From the NCBI RefSeq assembly GCF_001545035.1, contig NZ_FCOJ02000029.1:1-64000 (forward strand): DNA of 64,000 nt. Direction: 5' to 3'. The DNA comes from Caballeronia glebae (GTDB taxonomy: Bacteria; Pseudomonadota; Gammaproteobacteria; Burkholderiales; Burkholderiaceae). Below are positions 43,791 through 53,035 of the stretch, piece after piece; within the stretch, counting starts at the first letter, position 1; each line of letters opens with the position of its first letter. Under the pieces are notes generated by a model. It saw only the letters and a program-made list of their open reading frames with translations. It had not been told where the DNA came from and made no database searches. Position numbers and translations under genes: made by a program.

Positions 43791-44810
43791 ATGAGCACGA
43801 TCACGCCCACGGCGCACGTCGCCGACTTCGCCAAAATGAAGCGCATCGTGCGCTTCATCGGCGTGCGGTTGCTGCTCGCGCTCGTCACGCTGTGGCTTTT
43901 GTCGATGATCGTTTTCGCGGGCGGTCAGCTCTTGCCCGGCGACGTCGGCCGCGCGATTCTCGGTCCGCTCGCCGATGCGCGCGCGGTCGCCGCGCTCAAC
44001 CATCAGCTCGGCGTCGACCGGCCGCTCCTCACGCAATATTCGAGCTGGATCGGCCATTTCCTGCGCGGCGACATGGGCGAGTCATACGCGTTTCGCGCGC
44101 CGGTCGCGCCGTTCATCGGCCAGGCGCTGTGGAACTCGGCGAAGCTCGGCGCGCTGGCGTTCGTGGTCGTGGTGCCGCTCGGCATCGCGGGCGGCGTGTA
44201 TGCGGCGCTGCATGCCGGCCGATGGATCGATCGCGTGATCAGCATCGGCGGACTGACGGCGACGGTCGTGCCGGAATTCGTCTCGTCGATCGTGCTGATC
44301 CTGATCTTCGGCGTATGGCTGCAATGGCTGCCGATCGAAGCGACCGCGCCAGCCGACGCCGGTGTCTTCACGCAACTGGAGCATCTGATCCTGCCGGTGC
44401 TGCCGCTCGTCTTCGTGTTCTTCGGCTATATCGCGCGCATGGCGCGCGCGGGCACCGTCGAAGCGCTCGACGCCGACTACACGCGCACCGCGATCCTGAA
44501 GGGCTTGCCGCAACGCGTCGTGATCCTGCGGCACGTGCTGCGCAACGCGCTCCTGCCGACCGTCACCGTCGCCGCGACGCAACTCGGCTACATGATCGGC
44601 GGACTCGTCGTCGTGGAGACGCTGTTCCACTATCAGGGCATCGGCTCGCTGATCTACACCGCCGCGAAGGGCAAGGACTTTCCGATGCTCGAAGCGGGCG
44701 TGCTGAGCATCGGCGTGATCTATACGGCGGCGAATCTGATTGCCGATGCGCTCTACGTCGTGCTCAATCCGCGTCTTCGCACGACCGATCCGAACGGAGA
44801 CGGACGATGA
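43791..44810 (+). CDS. ABC transporter permease, DppB type
   Basis: 339 residues with about six membrane helices. The N-terminal helix VRLLLALVTLWLLSMIVF is followed by the DppB-like GVDRPLLTQYSSWIGHFLRGDMGES. The coupling segment YTRTAILKGLPQRVVILRHVLRNALLP contacts the ATPase. ATG 43791 is 4 bp after the binding-protein stop, and the stop overlaps the next permease (ATGA). It pairs with the DppC-like product. Confidence 0.9.
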   Translation: MSTITPTAHVADFAKMKRIVRFIGVRLLLALVTLWLLSMIVFAGGQLLPGDVGRAILGPLADARAVAALNHQLGVDRPLLTQYSSWIGHFLRGDMGESYAFRAPVAPFIGQALWNSAKLGALAFVVVVPLGIAGGVYAALHAGRWIDRVISIGGLTATVVPEFVSSIVLILIFGVWLQWLPIEATAPADAGVFTQLEHLILPVLPLVFVFFGYIARMARAGTVEALDADYTRTAILKGLPQRVVILRHVLRNALLPTVTVAATQLGYMIGGLVVVETLFHYQGIGSLIYTAAKGKDFPMLEAGVLSIGVIYTAANLIADALYVVLNPRLRTTDPNGDGR

Positions 44811-45664
44811 GCACGGCCGCCGCAACGCCCGTCAAGGCGCGCCGCTTCGAAGCGCTCGGCGCGCTCGGCGCATCGGCCACCTTCGATATCGGCGTGCTCA
44901 TTTTGCTGTTCTGGGTGGCGTGCGCGCTCTTCGGCCACTGGTTCGCGCCGCACGATCCTTACGCGTCCGATCCGCTCAATTCGCTCGCCGCCCCTTCCGG
45001 CGAGCACTGGTTCGGCACCGACCAGCTCGGCCGCGACGTGTTCGCGCGCGTGATCGTCGGCTCGCGCGACATTCTGACGATCGCGCCGCTCGCCACCTTG
45101 CTCGGCACGGCGGCGGGCACGGCGATCGGTCTCGTCGTCGGCTATTTCGACGGCTGGGTCGACGCCGCCATCGGCCGCGTGATCGATGCGCTGCTCGCGC
45201 TGCCGCTCGTGATCGTCGCGCTGCTCGCGCTGGCCGCGGTCGGCGCGAGCAACACGACGGTGATCCTCGTCATCGGTTTGACGTTCGCGCCGATCACCGC
45301 GCGCACCGTGCGCGCCGCCGTGCTGAGCGAGCGCCATCTCGACTACGTACTGGCGGCGCAATTGCGCGGCGAAAACGCGCTCTACATCATGTTCGCGGAA
45401 ATCCTGCCGAACGTGCTGCCGCCGATCATCGTCGAGGCGACCGTGCGTCTCGGCTACGCGATCTTCGCCGTCGCGACGCTGTCGTTTCTCGGCTTCGGCA
45501 TTCAGCCGCCGTCCGCGGACTGGGGCCTCGCGCTGTCCGAATGCTATACGTTAATGGCGGGCGGCGCGTGGTGGACCGTCGTCTTCGACGCCGCCGCGAT
45601 CGCGTCCTTGGTCGTCGCGGTGAATCTCGTCGCGGACGCGGTGCAAGGAGTGCTCGACCGATGA
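44807..45664 (+). CDS. ABC transporter permease, DppC type
   Basis: 285 residues with the DppC-type N-terminus: first helix, then WFAPHDPYASDPLNSLAAPS and HWFGTDQLGRDVFARVIVGSR. The core helices follow, with the coupling loop LDYVLAAQLRGENALYIMFAEILPN. It overlaps both neighbours by 4 nt, so the permeases and the ATPase are translated in series. Confidence 0.9.
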   Translation: MSTAAATPVKARRFEALGALGASATFDIGVLILLFWVACALFGHWFAPHDPYASDPLNSLAAPSGEHWFGTDQLGRDVFARVIVGSRDILTIAPLATLLGTAAGTAIGLVVGYFDGWVDAAIGRVIDALLALPLVIVALLALAAVGASNTTVILVIGLTFAPITARTVRAAVLSERHLDYVLAAQLRGENALYIMFAEILPNVLPPIIVEATVRLGYAIFAVATLSFLGFGIQPPSADWGLALSECYTLMAGGAWWTVVFDAAAIASLVVAVNLVADAVQGVLDR

Positions 45665-47724
45665 ACGGACCGCCGCCATCGGCTTTTCCCACGTTCGGCG
45701 CCGCGAAAGGCGATCAGGCCGACGCGCTCACGGTCGTCGGGCTGACGGTCACATACCGGTCGCGCGGACGCGAGCGCGAGGTGCTGCAGGACGTCACATT
45801 GCGCGTGAGGCGCGGCGAGGCGTATGGGCTCGTCGGCGAATCGGGCTGCGGCAAGTCGACCGCCGCGCTCGCGGTGCTGCGCTATCTGCCGCGCAACGGG
45901 CGCGTGAAGGCGGGCCGCATTTCGATCGGCGGCCGCGATGTCGCCGCGCTCAACGCCGACGCGCTGCGCGGCATGCGCGCGAACGCGGTGTCGATGGTTT
46001 ATCAGGACCCGGGACGCGCGCTGAATCCGTCGCTGACGATCGCGCGACAGGTTTCCGAGGCGTTCGAAGTCACGGGCGCATCCGCCGACGAAGCGCGCAC
46101 CCGCACCGCCGAGATGCTCAGGCGCGTGCGCATCGCATCGCCCGAACGCGTGATGGAGAGCTATCCGCATCAGCTTTCGGGCGGGATGCAGCAGCGCGTC
46201 GTCATCGCGATGGCGCTCGCGTGCAATCCCGAACTGCTGATTCTCGACGAGCCCACCACCGGGCTCGACGCCACCGTCGAAGCCGAAGTGCTCGATCTCA
46301 TCGCGCAATTGCGCGCGGAACTCGGCACGGCCGTGCTCTTCATCAGCCACAACCTCGCTGTGATCGGGCGTATGTGCGACCGCGTCGGCGTGCTGTACGC
46401 GGGCAAGCTCGTCGAAGAAGGCACGACCGCCGATGTCTTCGCGAAGCCGCGTCATCCGTACACCGTCGGCTTGCTGCGCTGTCTGCCGCGCGAAGGCCGC
46501 GGCAAGGAAACGGGCCGGCTCGACACGATTCCCGGCTCGCTGCCGCTGCCGGGATCGATCGCGCAGGGCTGCATCTTCGCGCCTCGCTGCAAGCTCGCCG
46601 ACGAACGCTGTCTCAAGGACGCGCCGCCGCCGTATCGCATGGCGTCGGCGCACGGCGATCAGATGGCGCGCTGCCACTATCACGAACGCGCGCAGACGCT
46701 GCCGCGCTCCACCGGCGAAGCGCCCGCGCCCGTCGCCCGCCGCGAGGAACAGCCGCTCGCGCTTTGCGCGCGCAATCTCTCGAAGACCTTCCGCGTCGGC
46801 GATGAAGAAGTGCGCGCCGTCCACGATGTCTCGCTCGATCTCGTGCAAGGCGAGACGCTCGGGCTTGTCGGCGAATCGGGCAGCGGCAAGACGACGCTCG
46901 CGAAGCTTTTGCTCGGCCTCGTGTCGCCCGATAAAGGCGCGTCGCTCGAACTCGACGGCGCGGCGTTGCCCGAGCGCGTGACGAGGCGCAGCGAAGAGCA
47001 GGTGAAATCGCTGCAGATCGTCTTCCAGAATCCGGATTCCGCGCTGAACCGCGCGCATTCGGTGCGGCGACTGATCGCGCGTTCGCTGTCGAAGCTCGCT
47101 GCGTTACGCGGCGAGGCGAAGGAAACGCGCCTGCGCACGCTGACCGAAGCCGTGCGTCTGCCGGAGCGCTATCTCGGCTCGCGCACGCGGCAACTGTCGG
47201 GCGGACTGAAGCAGCGCGTCGCGATTGCGCGCGCGTTCGCGGGCGACCCGCGTGTCGTGGTGTGCGACGAGCCGACCTCCGCGCTCGATGTCTCCGTGCA
47301 GGCCGCGATTCTCAATCTGCTCGCGGATCTGCAGCGCGAGCGGCACGTCTCCTACGTGTTCATCTCGCACGATCTGCATGTCGTGCGCTATCTGTCGGAC
47401 CGCATCGCGGTGCTGTATCTCGGGCGCATCGTGGAGATCGGGCGCGCGGCGGCCGTGTTCGACGGACCGCAGCATCCGTACACTGAAGCATTGTTGTCGT
47501 CGGTGCCGTCGATCGACGGGACGCATGCGAAGCGCATCCGGCTGTCGGGCGAACTGCCGAGCGCGGCGAATCCGCCTTCGGGCTGCGTGTTCCATACGCG
47601 CTGCCCGCGCAAGGTCGGCGAGATTTGCGAAACCGAAACGCCGCCGTGCCGCGACGCAGGCGACGGCCACGCGATTCATTGCCACATTCCCGTTGACGAA
47701 TTACGCACGTTGCAGCTTCAGTGA
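45661..47724 (+). CDS. Fused double ATPase of dipeptide-type ABC transporter (DppD-DppF fusion)
   Basis: A 687-residue protein with two complete ABC ATPase domains. Domain 1 has Walker A GESGCGKST and the signature LSGGMQQRV; domain 2 has GESGSGKTT and LSGGLKQRV. Each is followed by the oligopeptide-transporter tail with the cysteine pattern seen in ARCKLADERCL and HTRCPRKVGEIC, which can bind an iron-sulphur cluster or metal. It replaces the usual separate DppD and DppF. It ends the ABC operon. Confidence 0.9.
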   Translation: MNGPPPSAFPTFGAAKGDQADALTVVGLTVTYRSRGREREVLQDVTLRVRRGEAYGLVGESGCGKSTAALAVLRYLPRNGRVKAGRISIGGRDVAALNADALRGMRANAVSMVYQDPGRALNPSLTIARQVSEAFEVTGASADEARTRTAEMLRRVRIASPERVMESYPHQLSGGMQQRVVIAMALACNPELLILDEPTTGLDATVEAEVLDLIAQLRAELGTAVLFISHNLAVIGRMCDRVGVLYAGKLVEEGTTADVFAKPRHPYTVGLLRCLPREGRGKETGRLDTIPGSLPLPGSIAQGCIFAPRCKLADERCLKDAPPPYRMASAHGDQMARCHYHERAQTLPRSTGEAPAPVARREEQPLALCARNLSKTFRVGDEEVRAVHDVSLDLVQGETLGLVGESGSGKTTLAKLLLGLVSPDKGASLELDGAALPERVTRRSEEQVKSLQIVFQNPDSALNRAHSVRRLIARSLSKLAALRGEAKETRLRTLTEAVRLPERYLGSRTRQLSGGLKQRVAIARAFAGDPRVVVCDEPTSALDVSVQAAILNLLADLQRERHVSYVFISHDLHVVRYLSDRIAVLYLGRIVEIGRAAAVFDGPQHPYTEALLSSVPSIDGTHAKRIRLSGELPSAANPPSGCVFHTRCPRKVGEICETETPPCRDAGDGHAIHCHIPVDELRTLQLQ

Positions 47725-47808
47725 AGGCAAAGCGGCGATTCGTCGGAACCAAAGCGACCGCGCGCGTCTCTCATCGGTTCGATGCTCAACAACAACGAGG
47801 ATTCACCG

Positions 47809-48228
47809 ATGAAACCCACTCTTTCAGCCACGCTCTTCGCACTCACCTTCGGCGTCGCGATGGCCGCGCACGCGCAGACCGCGCCGCAAGCCCCGACGCC
47901 CGGCGCGTCCGATCCGTCCTTCTCCGCTTACTCGCTCGCGCAGCAATGCGCCGCGAAGTCCGACAACACGGCGCAAGGGCAATGCGTCGGCGCGGTGCGC
48001 GGCATCGTGCGCGGGTATCAGTACGGCGTGCTGTTCCTCTCGCAGCGCGCATCGCTGCCCGTTGGCGAGACCAAGCGCGTATCGCTGTGTCTGGCGGACA
48101 CGCAGGTTTCGTCGATCGTCGACGACTTCCTCGCCGACGCGAAGCAGGTCAACGAAGCCGACCTCAAACGCACGCCCGCGGAAGTTGCCGTGCTCGGCTC
48201 GGTGCACGCGCATCACGCGTGCACGTGA
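47809..48228 (+). CDS. Secreted Rap1a/Tai-like small protein
   Basis: 139 residues. A signal peptide ends AHA|Q, leaving about 115 residues with four cysteines in the pattern LAQQC, GQCVGAVRGIVRGY, SLCLADTQ and HHACT. This arrangement, with the final Cys at the extreme C-terminus, resembles Rap1a/Tai immunity proteins against type VI amidase effectors. No effector or T6SS gene is visible here, so it may be an orphan or have another role. CGAGG lies ahead of ATG 47809. Confidence 0.6.
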   Translation: MKPTLSATLFALTFGVAMAAHAQTAPQAPTPGASDPSFSAYSLAQQCAAKSDNTAQGQCVGAVRGIVRGYQYGVLFLSQRASLPVGETKRVSLCLADTQVSSIVDDFLADAKQVNEADLKRTPAEVAVLGSVHAHHACT

Positions 48229-48246
48229 TCCAGCGCGATATCGATA

Positions 48247-49095
48247 TCAAAGCATTTCGAGCGAGCGCTTCGACTTCGGCGGCTTGAACTGCTGATCGAT
48301 GCCCGCGAGTTCATCGGCGGACAAGTGAAGGTCGAGCGCCGCGCGATTCTCACGCACGTGCGCAACGTCCGCCGCTTTCGGAATCGCGAATACCTGCGGC
48401 TGCTGCAACACCCACGCGAGCGCCACCTGAAACGCCGACACACCGCGCGCCGCCGCGATCTTTTCGAGCGCGCCGCCTCGCGGCAGGCGCGCATGATCGA
48501 CAGGACTGTAGGCCATCGCGGGCATGCGGCGCTCGCGCAGCCACGGCAGCAGATCGAACTGCGCCCCGCGCCGCGCGACGTTGAAGAGAATCTGATCGGT
48601 CGCGCAGGCGTCGCCGCCATCGAGCGAGAAGAGTTCTTCCATGTCGTCGGTGTCGAAATTGCTAACGCCCCAGTGACGAATCTTGCCGTCGCCCTTCAGC
48701 TTCTCGAAACCCGCGACCACGCCTTCCAGATCCTCGCCGCCGCGCCAGTGCAGCAAATACAGATCGATGCGATCGGTCTTCAGACGCTTCAGGCTGCGCT
48801 CGCATGCGGCCTGCACGCCGCGCTCGCTGCCGTTGTGCGGATACACCTTGCTGACGATGAATAGCTCGTCGCGCCTGTCGCCGAGCGCTTCGGCGATGAG
48901 CTTTTCGCTTTCGCCGTCGCCGTACATCTCGGCGGTATCGATGAGCGTCATGCCGAGCTCGACGCCCTCGCGCAGCGCGGCGATCTCGTTCTTGCGCGCG
49001 TTCGGGCGCTCGCCCATTTCCCAGGTGCCCTGGCCGAGCTTCGGAATCGCTTCGCCCGTGGGAAGCGTGACGGTCGCCGTATTGGATTGAGCCAT
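48247..49095 (-). CDS. Aldo/keto reductase
   Basis: A 282-residue NADPH-dependent reductase with a TIM barrel. The AKR tetrad is visible as Asp (LIDTAEMYGDG), Tyr (EMYGDGESE), Lys (IVSKVYPHN) and His (YLLHWRGG). Length and the C-terminal VFAIPKAADVAHVREN are typical. AAGGAGG precedes the ATG. The substrate is unknown. It is transcribed alone on the minus strand, downstream of the AspT pair. Confidence 0.9.
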   Translation of the reverse strand: MAQSNTATVTLPTGEAIPKLGQGTWEMGERPNARKNEIAALREGVELGMTLIDTAEMYGDGESEKLIAEALGDRRDELFIVSKVYPHNGSERGVQAACERSLKRLKTDRIDLYLLHWRGGEDLEGVVAGFEKLKGDGKIRHWGVSNFDTDDMEELFSLDGGDACATDQILFNVARRGAQFDLLPWLRERRMPAMAYSPVDHARLPRGGALEKIAAARGVSAFQVALAWVLQQPQVFAIPKAADVAHVRENRAALDLHLSADELAGIDQQFKPPKSKRSLEML

Positions 49096-49161
49096 GAAGA
49101 AGCCTCCTTGTAGGTTCGCCGATTATGGCGCAAGGAGCAGGCCGTCACTTCACGCCATCAC

Positions 49162-50853
49162 TCACGCCAGCCCGACCACCAGCGGCCCGAGCAGCGTCAG
49201 CAGCACGTTCGCGAGCGCATACGTGATCGCGAACGGCACCGTCGGCACCGCGCTTTCGGCCTTGTCGAGCACGGCGCCGAACGCCGGATTCGCACTGCGC
49301 GAGCCGGTAAGCGCGCCCGCGAGCAGTGCCGCATTGTCGTAGCGCAATACGTAGCGGCCGAAGAGCATCGTCAGCACGAGCGGAAACAGCGTGACGAACA
49401 CGCCCAGCAGGAAGATCGTCAGCCCGCTCTGCTTCACGGTCACGACCGCCTGCAACCCGGAATTCAGCCCGACCACCGCGACGAACGCCGCGAGCCCGAA
49501 ATCCTTCAGCAATTGCGACGCGGCCGGCGGCATCACGCCATACATCGGATGCTTGCCGCGCATCCAGCCGAACAGCAGCCCGGCGAGCAGGCAGCCGCCG
49601 CCCGAACCGAGCGTGAGCGGCACGCCACCCACATCGACGACGATCAGGCCGATCAGCAGCCCGAGCACGATGCCCACGCCCATGTAGATGAAATCGGTCT
49701 TGTCGGAATACGGCAGCTCGTAACCGGCGGCGTCGACGGCGCGCTTCGTGTCGTGCGGCGCGCCGTAGAACGTGATGACGTCGCCGTGACTCAGCGTGGT
49801 TTCGGGCAGCACCGGCAGCGCATGCCCCGCGCGCGTGACGCCCTGGATATACACGCCGTGCCGCATCGCGCGATCGACCGTCGTTCGCGCCTCGGCGATG
49901 CTCACGTGATTCATGCCGCGCTTCGTAAACACGCCCTGACGCGTCTGCATGACGACGCTGCTGCCATCGGCATCCGCGACTTCCTCGCCGATGTGCACCG
50001 TCGCGCCGACCATCGCCTCGCGCCGCCCGACGACGAGCACGATGTCGCCCGCCTCCAGCACGATGTCCGGCGCGGGCTCCAGCACGCGGCCGCCGCGCCG
50101 GATGCGCTCGACGGTGATCATGTCCTGGCCGCCTACTTCGAGCTGCGCGACCGTGCGCCCCGCCGCGCCGTCGCGCGTCACGCGATACGTGCGTCCGACG
50201 AGCGCGGGCAACGCCGAAATCTGCCCCGGCCCGGGACCGGACGCGCCGCCCGCGAGCGCTTTCTCCGCTTCGATCGACGCGTCCTTGAGACTTTGCTTCA
50301 TGAACTTCGGCAGGATGTTCACGCACACGATGATCGCGCCGAGCGAGCCGAACACGTAGGTCACGGCATACGCGACCGCGACGTCGGCCTGCAACGCCTT
50401 TATCTGATCGGCGGGCAATCCGAGCCGCGCGATCGCATCGCCCGCCGTGCCGATGATCGCCGATTGCGTGAGCGCGCCGCCCGCGAGTCCGGCCGCGAGG
50501 CCCTTGTTCAGCCCGAAAAGCTTCGCGCAGACGATCACGCTCGCGAGCGCCGTCAGCGCAAGAAACACCGCCATCGCGATTTCACGCAGCGTGCGCCGGT
50601 TGATCGAGCCGAAGAACTGCGGCCCGGAGTCGTAACCGACCGCGTAGATGAACACGGCGAACATCACGGATTTCACGCCATTGTCGATCTGCACGCCCGC
50701 CTGACTCACGATCACGGCCGCGATCAGGGAGCCGCCCACGCCGCCGAGCTGAAACCGGCCGAAGTTGATCTGGCCGATCAGATAACCCGCCGCGAGCGAC
50801 AGGAAAAGCGCCGATTCCGGCGATTTCTGGAAGACTTCGTGGAGCCAGGTCAT
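49162..50853 (-). CDS. AspT/YidE-family transporter, copy 1
   Basis: 563 residues. Two membrane halves (about 10-170 and 380-560) flank two TrkA-C-like regulatory domains (about 205-365), the layout of aspartate:alanine exchanger family proteins. Each half carries the repeated GGALTQSAIIGTAGDAI and GALTGSRSANPAF motifs. It lies 4 bp after a paralogue (50858-52534) and is probably cotranscribed and perhaps part of a heteromer. The substrate is not predictable. Confidence 0.85.
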   Translation of the reverse strand: MTWLHEVFQKSPESALFLSLAAGYLIGQINFGRFQLGGVGGSLIAAVIVSQAGVQIDNGVKSVMFAVFIYAVGYDSGPQFFGSINRRTLREIAMAVFLALTALASVIVCAKLFGLNKGLAAGLAGGALTQSAIIGTAGDAIARLGLPADQIKALQADVAVAYAVTYVFGSLGAIIVCVNILPKFMKQSLKDASIEAEKALAGGASGPGPGQISALPALVGRTYRVTRDGAAGRTVAQLEVGGQDMITVERIRRGGRVLEPAPDIVLEAGDIVLVVGRREAMVGATVHIGEEVADADGSSVVMQTRQGVFTKRGMNHVSIAEARTTVDRAMRHGVYIQGVTRAGHALPVLPETTLSHGDVITFYGAPHDTKRAVDAAGYELPYSDKTDFIYMGVGIVLGLLIGLIVVDVGGVPLTLGSGGGCLLAGLLFGWMRGKHPMYGVMPPAASQLLKDFGLAAFVAVVGLNSGLQAVVTVKQSGLTIFLLGVFVTLFPLVLTMLFGRYVLRYDNAALLAGALTGSRSANPAFGAVLDKAESAVPTVPFAITYALANVLLTLLGPLVVGLA

Positions 50854-50857
50854 GAGC

Positions 50858-52534
50858 TCAGCCCAGTTTGCTCGCGAGCCCGACGATCACGGGCCCGAGC
50901 AGCGGCAACAGCACGTTGGAGAGCGCATACGTGATCGTGTAGCCGATCACGGGCGTCGCGTTTCCGGTCACGCCTACAAGCGCGCTAATCGCGGGCGTGC
51001 TGCATTGCTGGCCCGCGATCGCGCCGAGCAGCATCGGCACATCGAGCTTGAGCAGCCATCGGCCGATGAAGAGCGACGCGAGCGCCGGCCCGAGCGTGAT
51101 GACGATACCCGCGACCGGCAGCGCGACGCCGTATTCGCGGATGAGCCTCAACGCGTCCGCGCCCGCCGACAGACCCACCGCCGCGATGAACGTGCACAGG
51201 CCGAAGTCCTTCAGAATCTGCGCGGCCGCCGAGGGCAGCGAGCCGATCAGCGGATAGCGCGAGCGAATCCAGCCGAAGAGCAGCCCGGCGAGCAGACAGC
51301 CGCCGCCCGTGCCGAGCGTGAGATCGATGCCGCCGACATGCGCCGACAGCCGCCCAATCGCGATGCCGAGCAGCACGCCGAGCCCGAGAAACACGAAGTC
51401 CGTCTTCTGCGTCGCGCGAATGATGTAGCCGAGCCTGGCCGCGCCGCGCGCCACATCCTCCTTGTTGCCGACGAGCGTCAGCACGTCGCCGCGCTGCACC
51501 TGCGTGCCGGAGAGCGCGGGAATCGTGCTGTCGAGACACGTCACGGCGGCGACGAAAACGCCGTGCGCATCGGCGGGCGCGGCGCGCTCGCGCACCTGCG
51601 CGAGCGTTAAGCCATGCAGCGCGCGCCGCGTGAGCATCACGTCGGCGCGCTCAACGTAGACATCGGCGACGCCGCCGCCGAACACTTCCTCGCCGATCGC
51701 CGCAATCGCCTCGACGAGCGCCTCGCGCCGCCCGCCCACCACGACGAGATCGCCCGCCTTCAGCACGACCGCGGGCTGAGGCTTGATGACCGAGCGGTCG
51801 CGTTGCACGCGCTGGACGCTGATTTTGTCGCCGAAGCGCTTTTCCAGCTCGCCGATAGTGTGGCCCGCAGCCGCCGTCACCCGAAGTTCGCGGCCGGCGA
51901 GCGGCGGCGCGGCGGGCGTCTGTCCGGGACCGAGCGCGCCGTCGCCGCCCAGCTTGCGCCAGACGCGCTCCGCTTCGTCGCGCAGATTTACGCGCAGCAG
52001 TAGCGGCGCGAACTGGCTTGTAAACAGGACGATCGTGACGAGCCCGAACAGATAGCTCACGCTGTAGGCGGTGACGATGTTCGCCTGCAGCCGCGCCGTC
52101 TCCGCCGAGGACAATCCGAGCCGGTTGATGGCCTCCGACGCCGTGCCGATCACGGCGGATTCGGTCGCGCCGCCGGCGAGCAAACCGGCCGCCGTGCCCG
52201 GGTCGAGTTTCAACGTAATGACGGCGCCGAGCACGAGCGCGACCACCACGACGATTTCGACGATCGACAACGCGCCATAACGCCAGCCGCGCCCGATGTT
52301 CGCGAAGAACTGCGGGCCGCCGGTGAAACCGAGCGCGAAGATAAAAAGCGCGAACGCGATGTTCTTGAGATCGGGTGAAATGCGCGCGCCGCTCTGACCC
52401 AAAATCAGCGCGACGATAAGCGTGCCGCACACGCCGCCGAGCTGAATGGGACCAAGCTTTACAGACCCCACAAAATAACCAATCGCGAGACTGGCAAAAA
52501 GGGCAATCTCAGGCTGCGTCGCAAGCAAAGTCAT
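50858..52534 (-). CDS. AspT/YidE-family transporter, copy 2
   Basis: A 558-residue paralogue of the gene at 49162 with the same membrane-RCK-RCK-membrane layout: GGATESAVIGTASEAIN in the first half and GAIAGQQCSTPAISALVG in the second. ATG 52534 aligns with the start of copy 1; an in-frame ATG at 52558 adds eight residues and cannot be excluded. Upstream is the AT-rich region shared with a divergent LysR gene, which may control the pair. Confidence 0.85.
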   Translation of the reverse strand: MTLLATQPEIALFASLAIGYFVGSVKLGPIQLGGVCGTLIVALILGQSGARISPDLKNIAFALFIFALGFTGGPQFFANIGRGWRYGALSIVEIVVVVALVLGAVITLKLDPGTAAGLLAGGATESAVIGTASEAINRLGLSSAETARLQANIVTAYSVSYLFGLVTIVLFTSQFAPLLLRVNLRDEAERVWRKLGGDGALGPGQTPAAPPLAGRELRVTAAAGHTIGELEKRFGDKISVQRVQRDRSVIKPQPAVVLKAGDLVVVGGRREALVEAIAAIGEEVFGGGVADVYVERADVMLTRRALHGLTLAQVRERAAPADAHGVFVAAVTCLDSTIPALSGTQVQRGDVLTLVGNKEDVARGAARLGYIIRATQKTDFVFLGLGVLLGIAIGRLSAHVGGIDLTLGTGGGCLLAGLLFGWIRSRYPLIGSLPSAAAQILKDFGLCTFIAAVGLSAGADALRLIREYGVALPVAGIVITLGPALASLFIGRWLLKLDVPMLLGAIAGQQCSTPAISALVGVTGNATPVIGYTITYALSNVLLPLLGPVIVGLASKLG

Positions 52535-52907
52535 ATTTGGATTTGACCTTTTGTCCATCGATTGTCAAACTTAATCGCACTGCGTTCGCCCTCTAGCAAT
52601 ATACGAAAAAGGGCACGATTTACCTCAAAAATTTCTTATCGACATTAAAAGAGCGATAAATAAAATCTTTTTTAACTAACTTTGAAATATCGCTGCGCCT
52701 GGGTCTAGAAAGCAACGCGAAAATATCATTTATTAAACACATCATACGTACCGCTTTTTTAGCATTTAGAGTAGAAATTCAACGCCCACAATGGGCACAT
52801 TTCGTACATTTTTCCCGCCTTCGAATGTTGTAAGAAAGGTGTAATATGCGCGCCGTCACATTAACAATTCTATTAACGACTGATTTTCAGCTTTTATCGG
52901 CTATTTG

Positions 52908-52928
52908 AAACTTTATATTGCAAAGTTT
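52908..52928. promoter_or_regulatory. Inverted repeat overlapping the lysR -35 box
   Basis: AAACTTT (52908-52914) and AAAGTTT (52922-52928) with a 7-nt spacer form a perfect 7-bp dyad that spans the -35 element. A possible LysR or repressor site. Confidence 0.5.
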
Positions 52929-52946
52929 ATTAACCCTCCATATTAT
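52918..52946 (+). promoter_or_regulatory. Predicted lysR promoter
   Basis: TTGCAA (52918-52923), a 17-bp spacer and TATTAT (52941-52946), a strong sigma-70 match. Predicted start near 52953. Confidence 0.65.
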
Positions 52947-52953
52947 CGACTTA

Positions 52954-53005
52954 ACAGGTTTTTCAAGAACCGGACACAAACCTGTACTAGCGCAAAACGT
53001 CCGGT
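52954..53005. promoter_or_regulatory. Two interleaved inverted repeats downstream of the lysR start
   Basis: ACAGGTTT (52954-52961) pairs with AAACCTGT (52978-52985). ACCGGAC (52969-52975) pairs with GTCCGGT (52999-53005). The arms interleave, so the two folds are mutually exclusive in RNA. They could be operators or alternative leader structures. Confidence 0.5.
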
Positions 53006-53035
53006 CCGTGTGGCACCATCCGAGAGAGCCGAACG

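Larger units (their letters stand above)
52535..53035. promoter_or_regulatory. AT-rich divergent control region between aspT pair and lysR
   Basis: About 500 bp far lower in GC than the genes on either side, with no supported gene. It includes a short hairpin GCCCA-CAA-TGGGC near 52783-52795, a lysR promoter and three inverted repeats close to lysR. A likely target of LysR and possibly of nucleoid proteins that bind AT-rich DNA. Confidence 0.6.
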
